From Mariniphaga anaerophila (GTDB lineage: Bacteria > Bacteroidota > Bacteroidia > Bacteroidales > Prolixibacteraceae), in NCBI RefSeq assembly GCF_900129025.1, contig NZ_FQUM01000006.1:1-64000 (forward strand): 64,000 bases of DNA, read 5' to 3'. Of this stretch, positions 52,371 through 61,923 are shown piece by piece. Position 1 is the first letter of the stretch, and every line of letters starts with the position of its first letter. The position numbers were made by a program, and so were the translations under genes. The notes below the pieces were generated by a model. That model made no database searches. It saw only the letters and a program-made list of their open reading frames with translations, and was not told where the DNA came from.

Positions 52371-53531
52371 ATGAAGAAAAGAATTGCCATTCTTGGCTCA
52401 ACCGGTTCCATCGGAACCCAATCTCTTGACGTAATTGACCAGAACCCCGAACTATTTGAAGTAGAAGTTTTAACCGCTTACAATAATGTAGATTTATTAA
52501 TTTCCCAGGCAAAAAAATACCAGCCAAATGCCGTGGTTATTGCCAATGAGAAAAACTACAAAACTGTATCAGAAGCACTCAGCAACGACCCCATAAAAGT
52601 ATTTGCCGGTGCCGAAGCGCTGAACCAGGTAGTGCAAATGGAAACCATCGATCTGGTTGTTACAGCAATGGTTGGCTACTCGGGACTAATACCTACGTGG
52701 CACGCAGTAAAAGCCGGCAGAAACATCGCCCTTGCAAACAAAGAAACACTCGTTGTGGCGGGTGAAATAATTACGCAACTGGCAAAAGAAAAACAGGTAG
52801 ACCTTCTTCCTGTAGATTCGGAACATTCGGCCATTTTTCAGTGCCTGATGGGTGAAATTTATAATCCGGTTGAAAAAATTTACCTGACTTGTTCCGGTGG
52901 TCCGTTCAGGGAAAAAACGATAGAAGAACTGGAAAAAGCAACGGTGAAAGACGCACTTGCCCACCCTAACTGGGACATGGGCGCAAAAATAACCATCGAC
53001 TCGGCAACCCTTATGAACAAAGGTTTTGAAGCCATAGAAGCGCGCTGGCTGTTTGGTCTCCCCTCGTCAAAAATAGAGGTAGTCATCCACCCTCAATCTA
53101 TTGTTCATTCGATGGTACAATTTGAGGATGGCTCTATTAAAGCGCAGATGGGACTTCCCGACATGCGACTGCCAATCCAGTATGCGCTGGGTTTTCCACA
53201 CCGGATAAAAAACAACTTTCCGCGGTTCAGCTTTCTGGATTATCCTACCCTTCAATTTGAAAAGCCGAATACAAAAATTTTTCGTAACCTTGCACTCGCT
53301 TTCGACGCATTGGATGCAGGAGGAAATGTTCCGTGTGTACTCAATGCTGCGAATGAAGTAGTTGTAGAGGCTTTTCTGAATAAAAAAATTGGTTTTTTGA
53401 AGATGCCCGAAATCATTGAAAAAGCAATGAAGAAGATTGATTTCGTGAAAAATCCGGACATCGACGATCTGATTCAGACCAATGCCGAAACAAGAACGGT
53501 AGCACAATTGTTAACTGAGGGAAAATCGTAA
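52371..53531 (+). CDS. dxr: 1-deoxy-D-xylulose 5-phosphate reductoisomerase
   Basis: This is the second step of the MEP isoprenoid pathway, using NADPH. The nucleotide-binding start is RIAILGSTGSIGTQSLDV. ANKETLVVAGE, the metal-site segment PVDSEHSAIFQCL, ASGGPF-like CSGGPFREK, and MGAKITIDSATLMNKGFE then follow in order. The frame is open 34 codons upstream inside the M23 gene; ATG 52371 gives the expected N-terminus and 386 residues. The order dxr-rseP is widely conserved. Confidence 0.97.
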   Translation: MKKRIAILGSTGSIGTQSLDVIDQNPELFEVEVLTAYNNVDLLISQAKKYQPNAVVIANEKNYKTVSEALSNDPIKVFAGAEALNQVVQMETIDLVVTAMVGYSGLIPTWHAVKAGRNIALANKETLVVAGEIITQLAKEKQVDLLPVDSEHSAIFQCLMGEIYNPVEKIYLTCSGGPFREKTIEELEKATVKDALAHPNWDMGAKITIDSATLMNKGFEAIEARWLFGLPSSKIEVVIHPQSIVHSMVQFEDGSIKAQMGLPDMRLPIQYALGFPHRIKNNFPRFSFLDYPTLQFEKPNTKIFRNLALAFDALDAGGNVPCVLNAANEVVVEAFLNKKIGFLKMPEIIEKAMKKIDFVKNPDIDDLIQTNAETRTVAQLLTEGKS

Positions 53532-53550
53532 AAAAGAGAAACATATTTAA

Positions 53551-54888
53551 ATGGAGACAATACTAATCAAAGCAGCTCAACTCATTTTAAGCCTTTCTAT
53601 TCTGGTTGTGTTACATGAGTTCGGGCATTTTATGTTTGCAAGAATTTTTAAAACCCGCGTCGAAAAATTCTATCTGTTTTTTGATCCCTGGTTTTCACTT
53701 TTCAAAGTAAAAAAAGGAGAAACCGAATACGGCGTAGGCTGGCTTCCCCTGGGTGGTTATGTAAAAATATCGGGGATGATAGACGAATCGATGGATAAAG
53801 AAGCCATGAAACAACCGCCGCAACCGTGGGAATTCAGAGCGAAACCGGCCTGGCAAAGGTTGTTAATTATGCTCGGCGGGGTGTTGATGAACTTTATTTT
53901 TGCCTTTATCATATACATTGGCGTATTGTACGCCTGGGGCGAAACTTATCTTCCCACGTCCAATGTAAAATATGGAATTGAGGTAAGTGAAACAGGTGAA
54001 CAAATTGGGTTGAAAACAGGCGATAAAATCCTTACTGTAGACAACCAGCAAATAGAAAATTTCAACAAAATAATCCCAACGATTGTACTCGACGATGCAA
54101 AAAGCATTCAGGTTGAACGCGACGGAAAAGTAACCGATATTGAAATAACCGACGCAGATCTTGCCCTGTTGTTGAAAAGCAAATCGGTAATGACTCCGCG
54201 CATCCCGTTTCGCATGCGTGTGGAAGGCTTCACGCCCGATTCTCCGGGAGAAGCCGCCGGCATAAAAATAGGGGACGAAATTAAGGGGCTGAACGGAAAG
54301 GCATTTCAGTTTAACGATGAATGGACCAACGAACTTCAGAAACACAAAGGCAAGCCCATTTCTTTACTGGTAGAAAGAGACGGCAAACCTACAGAAATAG
54401 CCATGAACCTTTCGGATGAAGGGATGATTGGCATCCAGATAAAACAGTTTGTTGACGATGTTTTTGAACTGAAAACCATTGATTACGGGTTGATGGAATC
54501 TATTCCGGCCGGGATTAGCCGAGGAGTACAGACAACGAAAGATTACCTGAAACAGTTCAAATTATTTTTTAAACCCGAAACAAAAGCCTACGAATCATTA
54601 GGTGGTTTTGCTACAATCGGAAATATTTTCCCCGCCAAATGGAACTGGTTCTCGTTTTGGAACATGACCGCTTTTATTTCCATCATCCTCGCAATTATGA
54701 ACCTGCTGCCTATTCCGGCGCTCGACGGAGGCCATGTAATGTTCCTGTTTTTTGAAATGATTTCGGGACGAAAACCCAGTGAAAAATTTCTGGAGTATGC
54801 TCAAATTACCGGTATGATTATATTGTTGGCTCTCGTACTTTTTGCAAATGCAAACGACATAATTAAAATGATTAATGGAACATTTTAA
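53551..54888 (+). CDS. rseP: RIP metalloprotease RseP (site-2 protease)
   Basis: This intramembrane zinc protease of family M50 has 445 residues. The first TM carries HEFGH at residues 22-26. Two PDZ-like domains follow, one with KTGDKILTVDNQQI and one with AAGIKIGDEIKGLNG. The C-terminal TMs have the third zinc ligand in NLLPIPALDGGHVMF. It cleaves anti-sigma factors and signal-peptide remnants in model bacteria. It is 19 bases after dxr, in the same operon. Confidence 0.95.
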   Translation: METILIKAAQLILSLSILVVLHEFGHFMFARIFKTRVEKFYLFFDPWFSLFKVKKGETEYGVGWLPLGGYVKISGMIDESMDKEAMKQPPQPWEFRAKPAWQRLLIMLGGVLMNFIFAFIIYIGVLYAWGETYLPTSNVKYGIEVSETGEQIGLKTGDKILTVDNQQIENFNKIIPTIVLDDAKSIQVERDGKVTDIEITDADLALLLKSKSVMTPRIPFRMRVEGFTPDSPGEAAGIKIGDEIKGLNGKAFQFNDEWTNELQKHKGKPISLLVERDGKPTEIAMNLSDEGMIGIQIKQFVDDVFELKTIDYGLMESIPAGISRGVQTTKDYLKQFKLFFKPETKAYESLGGFATIGNIFPAKWNWFSFWNMTAFISIILAIMNLLPIPALDGGHVMFLFFEMISGRKPSEKFLEYAQITGMIILLALVLFANANDIIKMINGTF

Positions 54889-54900
54889 TTAAAAAAATTC

Positions 54901-54908
54901 TATTTTTG
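54901..54908 (+). promoter_or_regulatory. candidate -7 box for tatA
   Basis: TATTTTTG fits TAnnTTTG, 26 bases before the tatA ATG and 12 bases after the rseP stop, so tatA may be transcribed separately. Confidence 0.5.
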
Positions 54909-54934
54909 CATCGAACCATTTTTAACTTTGAATC

Positions 54935-55135
54935 ATGAATTTATTTGTTATCGCAGGATTTATCGGACCACAGGAAATAATTATCATTTTAATTATAGTA
55001 TTACTTCTTTTCGGCGGTCGTAAAATTCCCGAATTAATGAAAGGCCTGGGAAAAGGAATGAAAGAATTCAAAAAGGCTACTAAAGAGGGAGACGACGACA
55101 ACGAAACAGCCGAACCCGGGAAGATTGAAAAATAG
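54935..55135 (+). CDS. tatA: twin-arginine translocase subunit TatA
   Basis: This 66-residue pore-forming subunit has one N-terminal helix ([12 protein letters not shown]), the [23 protein letters not shown] hinge and amphipathic helix, and an acidic tail. The FG hinge is conserved. No tatC is in the window. A strong terminator follows directly. Confidence 0.94.
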   Translation: MNLFVIAGFIGPQEIIIILIIVLLLFGGRKIPELMKGLGKGMKEFKKATKEGDDDNETAEPGKIEK

Positions 55136-55151
55136 CCCGTTCGAAGTTTTA

Positions 55152-55189
55152 CAAAAATCCCGCTGCAGAACACTGCAACGGGATTTTTG
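55152..55189. terminator. strong intrinsic terminator after tatA
   Basis: CAAAAATCCCG pairs with CGGGATTTTTG perfectly, and TGCAG pairs with CTGCA inside, giving one long nearly continuous stem. A and T runs on both sides make it bidirectional. Confidence 0.9.
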
Positions 55190-55259
55190 TATGCCGTGGT
55201 AATGTTTCAAAAGCAATTAATCATGGTAAGATTTTTGTTGCTTTAGTGCGAACCAAAAA

Positions 55260-56327
55260 ATGTTAAAAATGAAACCGAAATTAATATTCCGTTTGTTTCC
55301 GTTGCTCGTGTTAAGCGTACTTATTTCGTGCAAAAACAGCAGCAACACAGGGCTTTCCAAAAACGTAACAGGCAAAGCAGGCGAGTTGGTAGTTGTAATC
55401 AGCGACGAAGCGTGGGAAGGAAATCCCGGAAATACGATTCGCAACACCCTGGCGCAACCGCATCTGGCGCTGCCGCAAGACGAGCCGCTTTTCGATTTGA
55501 TAAAAGTGCCTCACGAAGCTTTCAAAAGCATTTTTAAAACAACCCGCAACATTGTGCAGACGCGCATCTCGCCCAATGTAGATTCAGAAGGAGTAACATT
55601 TAAAGACAATGTGTGGGCCAGTCCGCAGGCAGTAGTCATTATTCAGGCAAAAAGCGAAGACGAATTTGAAAAACTGTTCGAAGAAAACAAAAGCCAAATC
55701 ATGTCGTATTTCATAAAAGCCGAAAAAGACCGATTGGCCATGAATTACGAAAAATATTTTGAACGGGGAATTTACAACGTACTGAACGATGATTTTGGAC
55801 TAACCATGAAATTAGCCCCGGGTTTTCAAATTGGCGAACAAAAAAAGGATTTTATCTGGTTGCGCTACGAAACACCTGAAATTTCACAAGGAATCGTTAT
55901 CTATACATTCCCCTATGTATCTGACAGTGCTTTTACAATTGATTACCAGTTAAAAGTTCGCGACAGCCTTTTAAAGGCAAATGTTCCCGGCCCCACTGAA
56001 GGAAGTTTTATGGCTACCGAAAGAAGGGTTGAACAGTTTTACAACTTCAGAAAACACAACGGAAATTATGCTTCGGAAATGCGCGGACTGTGGCGGCTGG
56101 TAAACGATTTTATGGGCGGCCCCTACATTTCGCTGGCAGAACTCGACGCAGCTAACCAGAGGGTTGTTGTTGCTTACGGATACGTTTATGCTCCGAGCAA
56201 AGACAAAAGAAATCTGTTGCGGCAAATTGAAGCCATGCTCTACTCAATGAAGCTGAACAGCCAGGAAGAAAACGACAAATTAAACGAACAACAAATCGAT
56301 ATTGATATTCAGCCCGAAAACGTGTAA
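55260..56327 (+). CDS. DUF4837 family lipoprotein
   Basis: This 355-residue lipoprotein has a signal ending at VLSVLISC and a following KNSSN linker. It matches DUF4837, a family confined mostly to Bacteroidota. Recognisable segments are VTGKAGELVVVISDEAWEG, NIVQTRISPNV, WASPQAVVIIQA and ASEMRGLWRLVNDFMGGPY. No function is known. It is monocistronic, with terminators on both sides. Confidence 0.85.
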   Translation: MLKMKPKLIFRLFPLLVLSVLISCKNSSNTGLSKNVTGKAGELVVVISDEAWEGNPGNTIRNTLAQPHLALPQDEPLFDLIKVPHEAFKSIFKTTRNIVQTRISPNVDSEGVTFKDNVWASPQAVVIIQAKSEDEFEKLFEENKSQIMSYFIKAEKDRLAMNYEKYFERGIYNVLNDDFGLTMKLAPGFQIGEQKKDFIWLRYETPEISQGIVIYTFPYVSDSAFTIDYQLKVRDSLLKANVPGPTEGSFMATERRVEQFYNFRKHNGNYASEMRGLWRLVNDFMGGPYISLAELDAANQRVVVAYGYVYAPSKDKRNLLRQIEAMLYSMKLNSQEENDKLNEQQIDIDIQPENV

Positions 56328-56368
56328 TTAAAAGACCGATTTTCAAAAACAACTCCTACAAAAAACAG

Positions 56369-56397
56369 AAAAGGCTGTCTCGAGAGACAGCCTTTTT
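56369..56397. terminator. bidirectional terminator between DUF4837 and sdhB
   Basis: AAAAGGCTGTCTC pairs with GAGACAGCCTTTT, the stem closing to a tight loop. It lies between convergent genes and has A and T runs on either side. Confidence 0.9.
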
Positions 56398-56425
56398 AAC
56401 AACCAGTATATATAAAACGCTTATA

Positions 56426-57187
56426 TTATTCGCTGAACCGTGCCTTTAAATACTCGCGGTTGAGGCGGGCAATATTGGAAATGGAAATACTTTTGGGGCA
56501 TTCCACTTCGCAGGCGCCGGTATTGGTACAACCACCGAATCCGAGTTCGTCCATTTTTGCAATCATGTTACGCGCACGGTCTTTGGCTTCTACTTTTCCT
56601 TGCGGAAGTTTTGCCAGGTGAGAAACCTTAGCCGAAACAAACAGCATTGCCGATGAGTTTTTACAAGCTGCCACGCACGCACCGCAACCAATACAAGCTG
56701 CAGCATCCATGGATTCTTCTGCATCGTCGTATGCAATCGGAATAGCATTGGCATCAGGAACACCGCCGGTATTTACAGAAATAAACCCGCCTGCCTGAAG
56801 AATCTTATCAAAAGCTGTACGATCAACTACCAGATCTTTGATTACCGGAAAAGCTTTTGCCCTCCAGGGTTCAATGGTAATTGTTTCGCCATCTTTAAAT
56901 TTCCTCATGTGCAACTGGCAAGTAGTAACTTCTGTATCTGGCCCGTGAGCCCGCCCGTTAATGTACAGGCTGCATGTACCGCAAATACCTTCGCGGCAGT
57001 CGTGGTCAAAAGCTATTGGATCCTTCCCATCAATTATCAGTTGGTTATTTAATATATCGAGCATTTCGAGAAATGACGACCCGGTAGATATGTTTTCGAT
57101 GGTGTAAGTTTCAAACCTTCCCTTGTCTGCGGCGTTTTTTTGCCTCCAGACTTTTATATTGAGTTTTTTTAGAATTTTGTCTGCCAT
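56426..57187 (-). CDS. sdhB: succinate dehydrogenase/fumarate reductase iron-sulfur subunit
   Basis: This 253-residue electron-transfer subunit has the [2Fe-2S] ligands in [17 protein letters not shown] plus a fourth Cys in TTCQLHM. The [4Fe-4S] and [3Fe-4S] ligands are in [13 protein letters not shown] and [15 protein letters not shown]. The sequence type ([15 protein letters not shown]) is that of B-type, dihaem-cytochrome enzymes in Bacteroidota. It is the last gene of sdhCAB, 47 bases after sdhA. Confidence 0.95.
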   Translation of the reverse strand: MADKILKKLNIKVWRQKNAADKGRFETYTIENISTGSSFLEMLDILNNQLIIDGKDPIAFDHDCREGICGTCSLYINGRAHGPDTEVTTCQLHMRKFKDGETITIEPWRAKAFPVIKDLVVDRTAFDKILQAGGFISVNTGGVPDANAIPIAYDDAEESMDAAACIGCGACVAACKNSSAMLFVSAKVSHLAKLPQGKVEAKDRARNMIAKMDELGFGGCTNTGACEVECPKSISISNIARLNREYLKARFSE

Positions 57188-57234
57188 ATCAATTGAATTT
57201 TTTGTGTAATTGCTCTACTCAAAATTTGCATTTA

Positions 57235-59175
57235 CTACTTGTAGCTTCTTTGAGTCAGCTTAACATTTTCAAACACCAAATCTTCCTTATGAAGCACCGG
57301 CTCCTGGCTTTCGCCTTTGTATTCCCAGCACGAAACGTAAGTGAACTTGTCATCGTTACGTTTTGCTTCTCCATCGTCGGTAACCGATTCTTCGCGGAAA
57401 TGGCCGCCACATGATTCCTTGCGGTCAAGGGCATCCATCGCCATCAGTTCGCCAATGTCAAAGAAATCGGCAACACGACCGGCTTTTTCCAATTCAGGAT
57501 TAAGGTTGTCGAGTTCTCCCGGGATTTTTACGTCTTTCCAGAACTCTTCGCGAATTTCACGAATCATCTGAACTGCTTTTTTCAGACCTTCTTCGTTACG
57601 CGACATTCCAACGTAATTCCACATTACATGGCCAAGTTTTTTGTGGAAGTAATCCACCGGTTTCGAGCCTTTAATATTATACAGCTTTTCGATTCGTGCT
57701 GTAACTGATTTTTCGGCTTCGTCAAACTCGGGCGCATTAGTGTCTACTGTCGGTGTCATAATTTCATCGGCCAGGTAATCGCCAATGGTGTATGGCAACA
57801 CAAAATATCCGTCGGCCAGACCCTGCATCAATGCTGAAGCTCCTAAACGGTTAGCTCCGTGATCCGAGAAGTTGGCTTCTCCGATTGAATACAAACCGGG
57901 TACTGAAGTCATCAGGTTATAATCGACCCAGGTTCCACCCATAGAATAGTGGATGGCCGGGTAAATCATCATCGGCTCTTTGTAGGGATCTACATCGGTA
58001 ATTTTTTCGTACATCTGGAAAAGGTTTCCGTAACGGGCTTCAATTACCTTTTTCCCTAACCGTTCTATTGAATATTTAAAATCGAGATACACTGCTTTTC
58101 CTTCGGCGTTTACACCAAATCCGGCATCGCATCTTTCTTTTGCAGCGCGAGAGGCCACGTCGCGTGGCACCAGGTTCCCGTATGAAGGATAACGACGTTC
58201 GAGATAGAAATCGCGGTCTTCATCCGGAATATCATTAGCGCCAATTTCGCCTTTACGCAGTTTTTCGGCGTCTTCTTTCTTTTTAGGTACCCATACACGA
58301 CCATCGTTACGCAACGATTCCGACATTAATGTCAGTTTCGACTGCTGGTCGCCGTGAACCGGAATACATGTCGGGTGAATCTGAACAAAACAAGGGTTGG
58401 CGAAGAATGCACCTTTTTTGTAGCACTGCCATGCTGCAGACCCGTTGCTGCCCATTGCATTGGTAGAGAGGAAAAATACATTTCCGTAGCCACCTGTTGC
58501 AACTACCACTGCATGTGCTCCAAAACGTTTTACTTCTCCGGAAACCAGGTCGCGGGCAATAATACCACGGGCTTTTCCGTCAATTTTTACAACGTCCAGC
58601 ATTTCGTGCCTGCTGAACATTTCAACGTTGCCTTTGGCAATTTGCCGGTTTAATGCCTGGTAAGCACCCAGCAGCAACTGCTGACCTGTTTGTCCTCTGG
58701 CATAAAAAGTACGGCTAACCAAAACACCACCAAATGAGCGGTTGGCCAGCAAGCCGCCGTATTCGCGACCAAACGGTACCCCCTGGGCAACGCACTGGTC
58801 AATAATATTAGGAGATACCTCGGCCAAACGGTAAACGTTAGCCTCGCGGGCACGGTAGTCCCCTCCTTTAATAGTATCGTAAAACAGTCTGAAAACTGAA
58901 TCGTTATCGTTCTGATAGTTTTTTGCGGCATTAATACCTCCCTGCGCTGCAATGGAGTGGGCGCGGCGCGGACTATCCTGATAGCAAAACGCTTTTACCT
59001 TGTACCCCAACTCGGCCAGCGAAGCAGCAGCAGAAGCTCCTCCAAGGCCGGTTCCAACAACAATTACTTCAAGTTTGCGTTTGTTCGCAGGACTCACCAC
59101 CTTGATACCTGCCTTGTGTTTGTTCCACTTTTCGGCAAGTGGCCCTTCAGGTATTTTTGAATCTAATATACTCAT
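57235..59175 (-). CDS. sdhA: succinate dehydrogenase/fumarate reductase flavoprotein subunit
   Basis: This 646-residue subunit carries covalent FAD and the dicarboxylate site. It has the FAD-binding fold [20 protein letters not shown] and the flavinylation region [19 protein letters not shown]. Active-site segments are HPTCIP and [19 protein letters not shown], and [21 protein letters not shown] follows. The direction (succinate oxidation or fumarate reduction) cannot be told from sequence; the same B-type enzyme does both in relatives. Confidence 0.96.
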   Translation of the reverse strand: MSILDSKIPEGPLAEKWNKHKAGIKVVSPANKRKLEVIVVGTGLGGASAAASLAELGYKVKAFCYQDSPRRAHSIAAQGGINAAKNYQNDNDSVFRLFYDTIKGGDYRAREANVYRLAEVSPNIIDQCVAQGVPFGREYGGLLANRSFGGVLVSRTFYARGQTGQQLLLGAYQALNRQIAKGNVEMFSRHEMLDVVKIDGKARGIIARDLVSGEVKRFGAHAVVVATGGYGNVFFLSTNAMGSNGSAAWQCYKKGAFFANPCFVQIHPTCIPVHGDQQSKLTLMSESLRNDGRVWVPKKKEDAEKLRKGEIGANDIPDEDRDFYLERRYPSYGNLVPRDVASRAAKERCDAGFGVNAEGKAVYLDFKYSIERLGKKVIEARYGNLFQMYEKITDVDPYKEPMMIYPAIHYSMGGTWVDYNLMTSVPGLYSIGEANFSDHGANRLGASALMQGLADGYFVLPYTIGDYLADEIMTPTVDTNAPEFDEAEKSVTARIEKLYNIKGSKPVDYFHKKLGHVMWNYVGMSRNEEGLKKAVQMIREIREEFWKDVKIPGELDNLNPELEKAGRVADFFDIGELMAMDALDRKESCGGHFREESVTDDGEAKRNDDKFTYVSCWEYKGESQEPVLHKEDLVFENVKLTQRSYK

Positions 59176-59195
59176 AACCCAATGCTTTTTCGAGA

Positions 59196-59876
59196 TTAAA
59201 ATTTAATGAGGAAATACAACGGAATAACAGAAAAACCGACGGCCACAACAATGGCATAAATCCGGCCTACAATCTGTAGCCTGCTCATCCAGTTTTTGTT
59301 ACTTAAGCCAAGGGTATGAAACCCGGACCAGAACCCGTGTGAAAGGTGAATCCCCAGGAGAATTCCCCCAAAAATGTAAAAAATGTCGTATGCTACACTG
59401 CTTTTGAACAGATCTGCTACCAACTTGTAGGTATCTTCCATGTGTTCGCCACCTACAACAACAGTGCTCATTGCTTCAGGATTAAATTTGATAACCCAGA
59501 AAAAATGAATGATGTGGACTACGAGGAAGACCAGAACCAGTGCTCCTAAAATCAACATGTTCCGGGATGCCCATGAACTTGAAATTCCCGTGTTCTTCTT
59601 GTCGTATTTTACCGGGCGTGCTCGCCAGTTTTCATATTCGATAAAGAAAGACCAGAGAATATGAACCAAAAATCCAAGTCCCAGCAGAGGTTCCATTATT
59701 TTTACTGCAGGGTTAGTGGCCATAAAATTAGCCGCAAGGTTAAAAAGTTCGCCGCTGTCATCAAAAATCAAAAACAGATTCACTGTCAAGTGGACAGCAA
59801 TGAACACAACCAAAAAGAGCCCTGAGATGCTCATAATAAACTTTCTGCCAATCGACGCAGTTAAAAACTTGCTCAT
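59196..59876 (-). CDS. sdhC: succinate dehydrogenase cytochrome b subunit
   Basis: This is a single 226-residue dihaem cytochrome b anchor with five hydrophobic helices, of the B-type found in Bacteroidota and Bacillus; there is no sdhD. Haem-ligand histidines are likely those in [29 protein letters not shown] and [11 protein letters not shown]. It is first in the sdhCAB operon and has the best-matching promoter in the window upstream. Confidence 0.93.
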   Translation of the reverse strand: MSKFLTASIGRKFIMSISGLFLVVFIAVHLTVNLFLIFDDSGELFNLAANFMATNPAVKIMEPLLGLGFLVHILWSFFIEYENWRARPVKYDKKNTGISSSWASRNMLILGALVLVFLVVHIIHFFWVIKFNPEAMSTVVVGGEHMEDTYKLVADLFKSSVAYDIFYIFGGILLGIHLSHGFWSGFHTLGLSNKNWMSRLQIVGRIYAIVVAVGFSVIPLYFLIKF

Positions 59877-59916
59877 AAATTATTTATTTAATTGTGTTAA
59901 CATCAAAAACTGGTCA

Positions 59917-59948
59917 CAAAAGTAGCGTAAGCCACCTGTTCCCCCAAA
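59917..59948 (-). promoter_or_regulatory. sdhCAB promoter (full -33/-7 match)
   Basis: On the minus strand TTTG (59945-59948) is followed by exactly 20 bases and then TACTTTTG (59917-59924). This matches the Bacteroidota housekeeping consensus TTTG-N19-21-TAnnTTTG. The ATG lies 40 bases downstream. Confidence 0.8.
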
Positions 59949-59989
59949 AAGTTTGCTCTAAAATAGCTAATTTAAATTGGTTCTAAGAA

Positions 59990-60047
59990 GTTCAGTTAAC
60001 ACTGGCTGTTTTAAACACAGAAAGCGGGGTTTTATTGCTAACTGAAC
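59990..60047. repeat. inverted repeat between cobW-like gene and sdhC promoter
   Basis: GTTCAGTTA (59990-59998) and TAACTGAAC (60039-60047) are perfect complements with a 40-base loop, just past the cobW-like stop. It may end that transcript or bind a protein; there is no T tract. Confidence 0.4.
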
Positions 60048-60049
60048 CA

Positions 60050-60952
60050 CTATTTCCCAACATGCTCTTTAAACGATCGATTCCATTCTTTTAATGTAAA
60101 CCGGTCTGACAATGCAACCAGCTCTGTGGGATGAAAATTGTTTTCCACAAGGCGACATTCCACATTTTCGAAAACACACTGAACCGCCAGCACCGTGCCG
60201 TTTTTCAGGTTGGCATATCCTTTAATTCGATACGCTTTTGGCGCCCACTTGTTTAAAAACTGAAGCAAAGCATGCTCTTCAAACTTTTTCCCGCTTTTTA
60301 TAACCATTGAATTTACGTCGGGTCGTGCAAGAGGTTTCGCCAAATCAGGATAAAATTTGGCAACAACGTCATCTTTCAAATAAAAAGGGGCATCGCAAAA
60401 AGACGTTTTCTGAATTCGCGCAAACGGATTTATTTTCTTTATTTCATTTACAGTTCTATCTGCGTTTTCAACAAGGTCTGTTTTATTTACCAGCACCCGG
60501 TCGGCCATTCTTATTTGATGCCCCATCCTTTGCCGCATCAAACCCGCCTTGTTAAAATTAAACGCATCAACAACACACCAATTGGAAGCGAGATACATTT
60601 TCTCAGAAAGCGAACCGGAAGATATTACTTCGGCTACCGAAGTTGTGTCTGAAAGTCCGGAAGCCTCTATAATTAATAGTTCCGGCTGATATTCATCTAT
60701 AAATTTTTCGAGTGAACGAGCGAAATCTCCCAGCAGGCACACGCAAAAAACCGATCCCCGGTTAATTTCCAGCAGGTGAAAATTTTTACCCGACTTTTTT
60801 AACTCTTCCCCGTCAACATTGGAAGGGGCAAATTCGTTTTGAATAACCCCCAGCTTGTATTTGTCGGAATACGAATCGATAATTCTTTTTACAAAAGTGG
60901 TTTTTCCGCTTCCCAAAAATCCGGAGATAATATAAAATGGGATTTTTTTCAT
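60050..60952 (-). CDS. CobW/COG0523-family GTPase
   Basis: This 300-residue G3E-family GTPase, probably a metallochaperone or cofactor-insertion factor, has Walker A GFLGSGKTT at 11-19, Walker B-like LLIIEASGLSD, and NKTDLV for guanine. The usual GCxCC metal motif is replaced by GSVFCVCLLGDF, leaving a CxC. A C-terminal CobW_C-like domain follows at about 220-300. It is 56 bases downstream of the homocysteine methyltransferase gene on the same strand. A role in delivering metal or supporting cobamide-dependent methyl transfer is likely, by context. Confidence 0.85.
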   Translation of the reverse strand: MKKIPFYIISGFLGSGKTTFVKRIIDSYSDKYKLGVIQNEFAPSNVDGEELKKSGKNFHLLEINRGSVFCVCLLGDFARSLEKFIDEYQPELLIIEASGLSDTTSVAEVISSGSLSEKMYLASNWCVVDAFNFNKAGLMRQRMGHQIRMADRVLVNKTDLVENADRTVNEIKKINPFARIQKTSFCDAPFYLKDDVVAKFYPDLAKPLARPDVNSMVIKSGKKFEEHALLQFLNKWAPKAYRIKGYANLKNGTVLAVQCVFENVECRLVENNFHPTELVALSDRFTLKEWNRSFKEHVGK

Positions 60953-61008
60953 GCCGGACTTTTCGTCTTCAGGTGTCGTAGATTTATTGTTCCGGAGTTC
61001 ATTTGGCT

Positions 61009-61890
61009 TTATTTGTCATCAATCACTTGCCGGATTTTGGCAATGTGCTCCGGCGTAGTGCCGCAACACCCGCCGATTATATTTGCTCCGGCAGCAACAA
61101 TTTCCGGAATAAGTTTCGCCATCTCTGCAGGTTGCTCCGGGAAAACGGTTTCTCCGTCCCGATAAATCGGCATTCCAGCGTTGGCATGCACTAAAATGGG
61201 AATAGCGGAATCTGTTTTACGAATCTCTTTTACAATTCCAACCATCCCGGCAATTCCATTTCCACAGTTGGCACCCAGGAGATCGGCCCCTGCATCCACA
61301 AGTGTTTGTACCATGTCGGCAGGCGAAACCCCCATCATAGAACGAAATTCGCCAATAACTGTTTTTTCGAAAGTCATGGTGCAAAATACTTCCAGGCGAG
61401 TGTTTTCTTTGGCCGCCCGAATAGCGATCCGCGCTTCGTCGAGGTCGCTCATGGTTTCAATCATTATTGCATCTGCTCCACCGGCTTCCAACCCTTTAGC
61501 CTGAACTTTAAACGCTTCGTACAATTCGTCTTCGGTTACATCGCCCATCATCAAAATTTTACCGGTTGGCCCCACAGAGCCCAAAACAAATTTTTCGCCG
61601 GCAGCTTTCCTGCTGATTTCGGCAGCTGCTTTATTCAACTCAAAAGTTTTGTCTGCCAGTCCGTACTTTTCAAGTTTAAAGCAGGTTCCGCCAAAACTGT
61701 TGGTTTCAATCATATCAGCACCGGCTTCGATATAACTTTTAGCAATATCCAATACTTTATCCGGATGCGAAAGGTTCCATTCCTCGGGGCATTCGCCGGT
61801 TTTGAGCCCCTTCTTTTGCAGAAAAGTTCCCCAGGCTCCGTCTGAAACCAGCACTTTTCCGTTACTTATTTTATCCAGTATTTTCCCCAT
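61009..61890 (-). CDS. homocysteine S-methyltransferase domain protein (MetH N-terminal type)
   Basis: This stand-alone 293-residue Pfam S-methyl_trans barrel corresponds to the homocysteine-binding module of MetH. The zinc thiolates are Cys209 in GANCGNG and Cys275/Cys276 in GGCCGTTPEHI. VSDGAWGTFLQKKGL, ETNSFGGTCFKLEKYGL and GSVGPTGK are typical. It lacks the folate, cobalamin and activation domains of MetH, so the methyl donor must come from a separate corrinoid protein. One is encoded just upstream (63727 onward). It is 33 bases after the UroD-thioredoxin gene, so methyl transfer from an unknown donor to homocysteine or another thiol is the likely reaction. Confidence 0.9.
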   Translation of the reverse strand: MGKILDKISNGKVLVSDGAWGTFLQKKGLKTGECPEEWNLSHPDKVLDIAKSYIEAGADMIETNSFGGTCFKLEKYGLADKTFELNKAAAEISRKAAGEKFVLGSVGPTGKILMMGDVTEDELYEAFKVQAKGLEAGGADAIMIETMSDLDEARIAIRAAKENTRLEVFCTMTFEKTVIGEFRSMMGVSPADMVQTLVDAGADLLGANCGNGIAGMVGIVKEIRKTDSAIPILVHANAGMPIYRDGETVFPEQPAEMAKLIPEIVAAGANIIGGCCGTTPEHIAKIRQVIDDK

Positions 61891-61923
61891 TGTTATTGTT
61901 TCTAACGAAGTTACGAAAAAACC

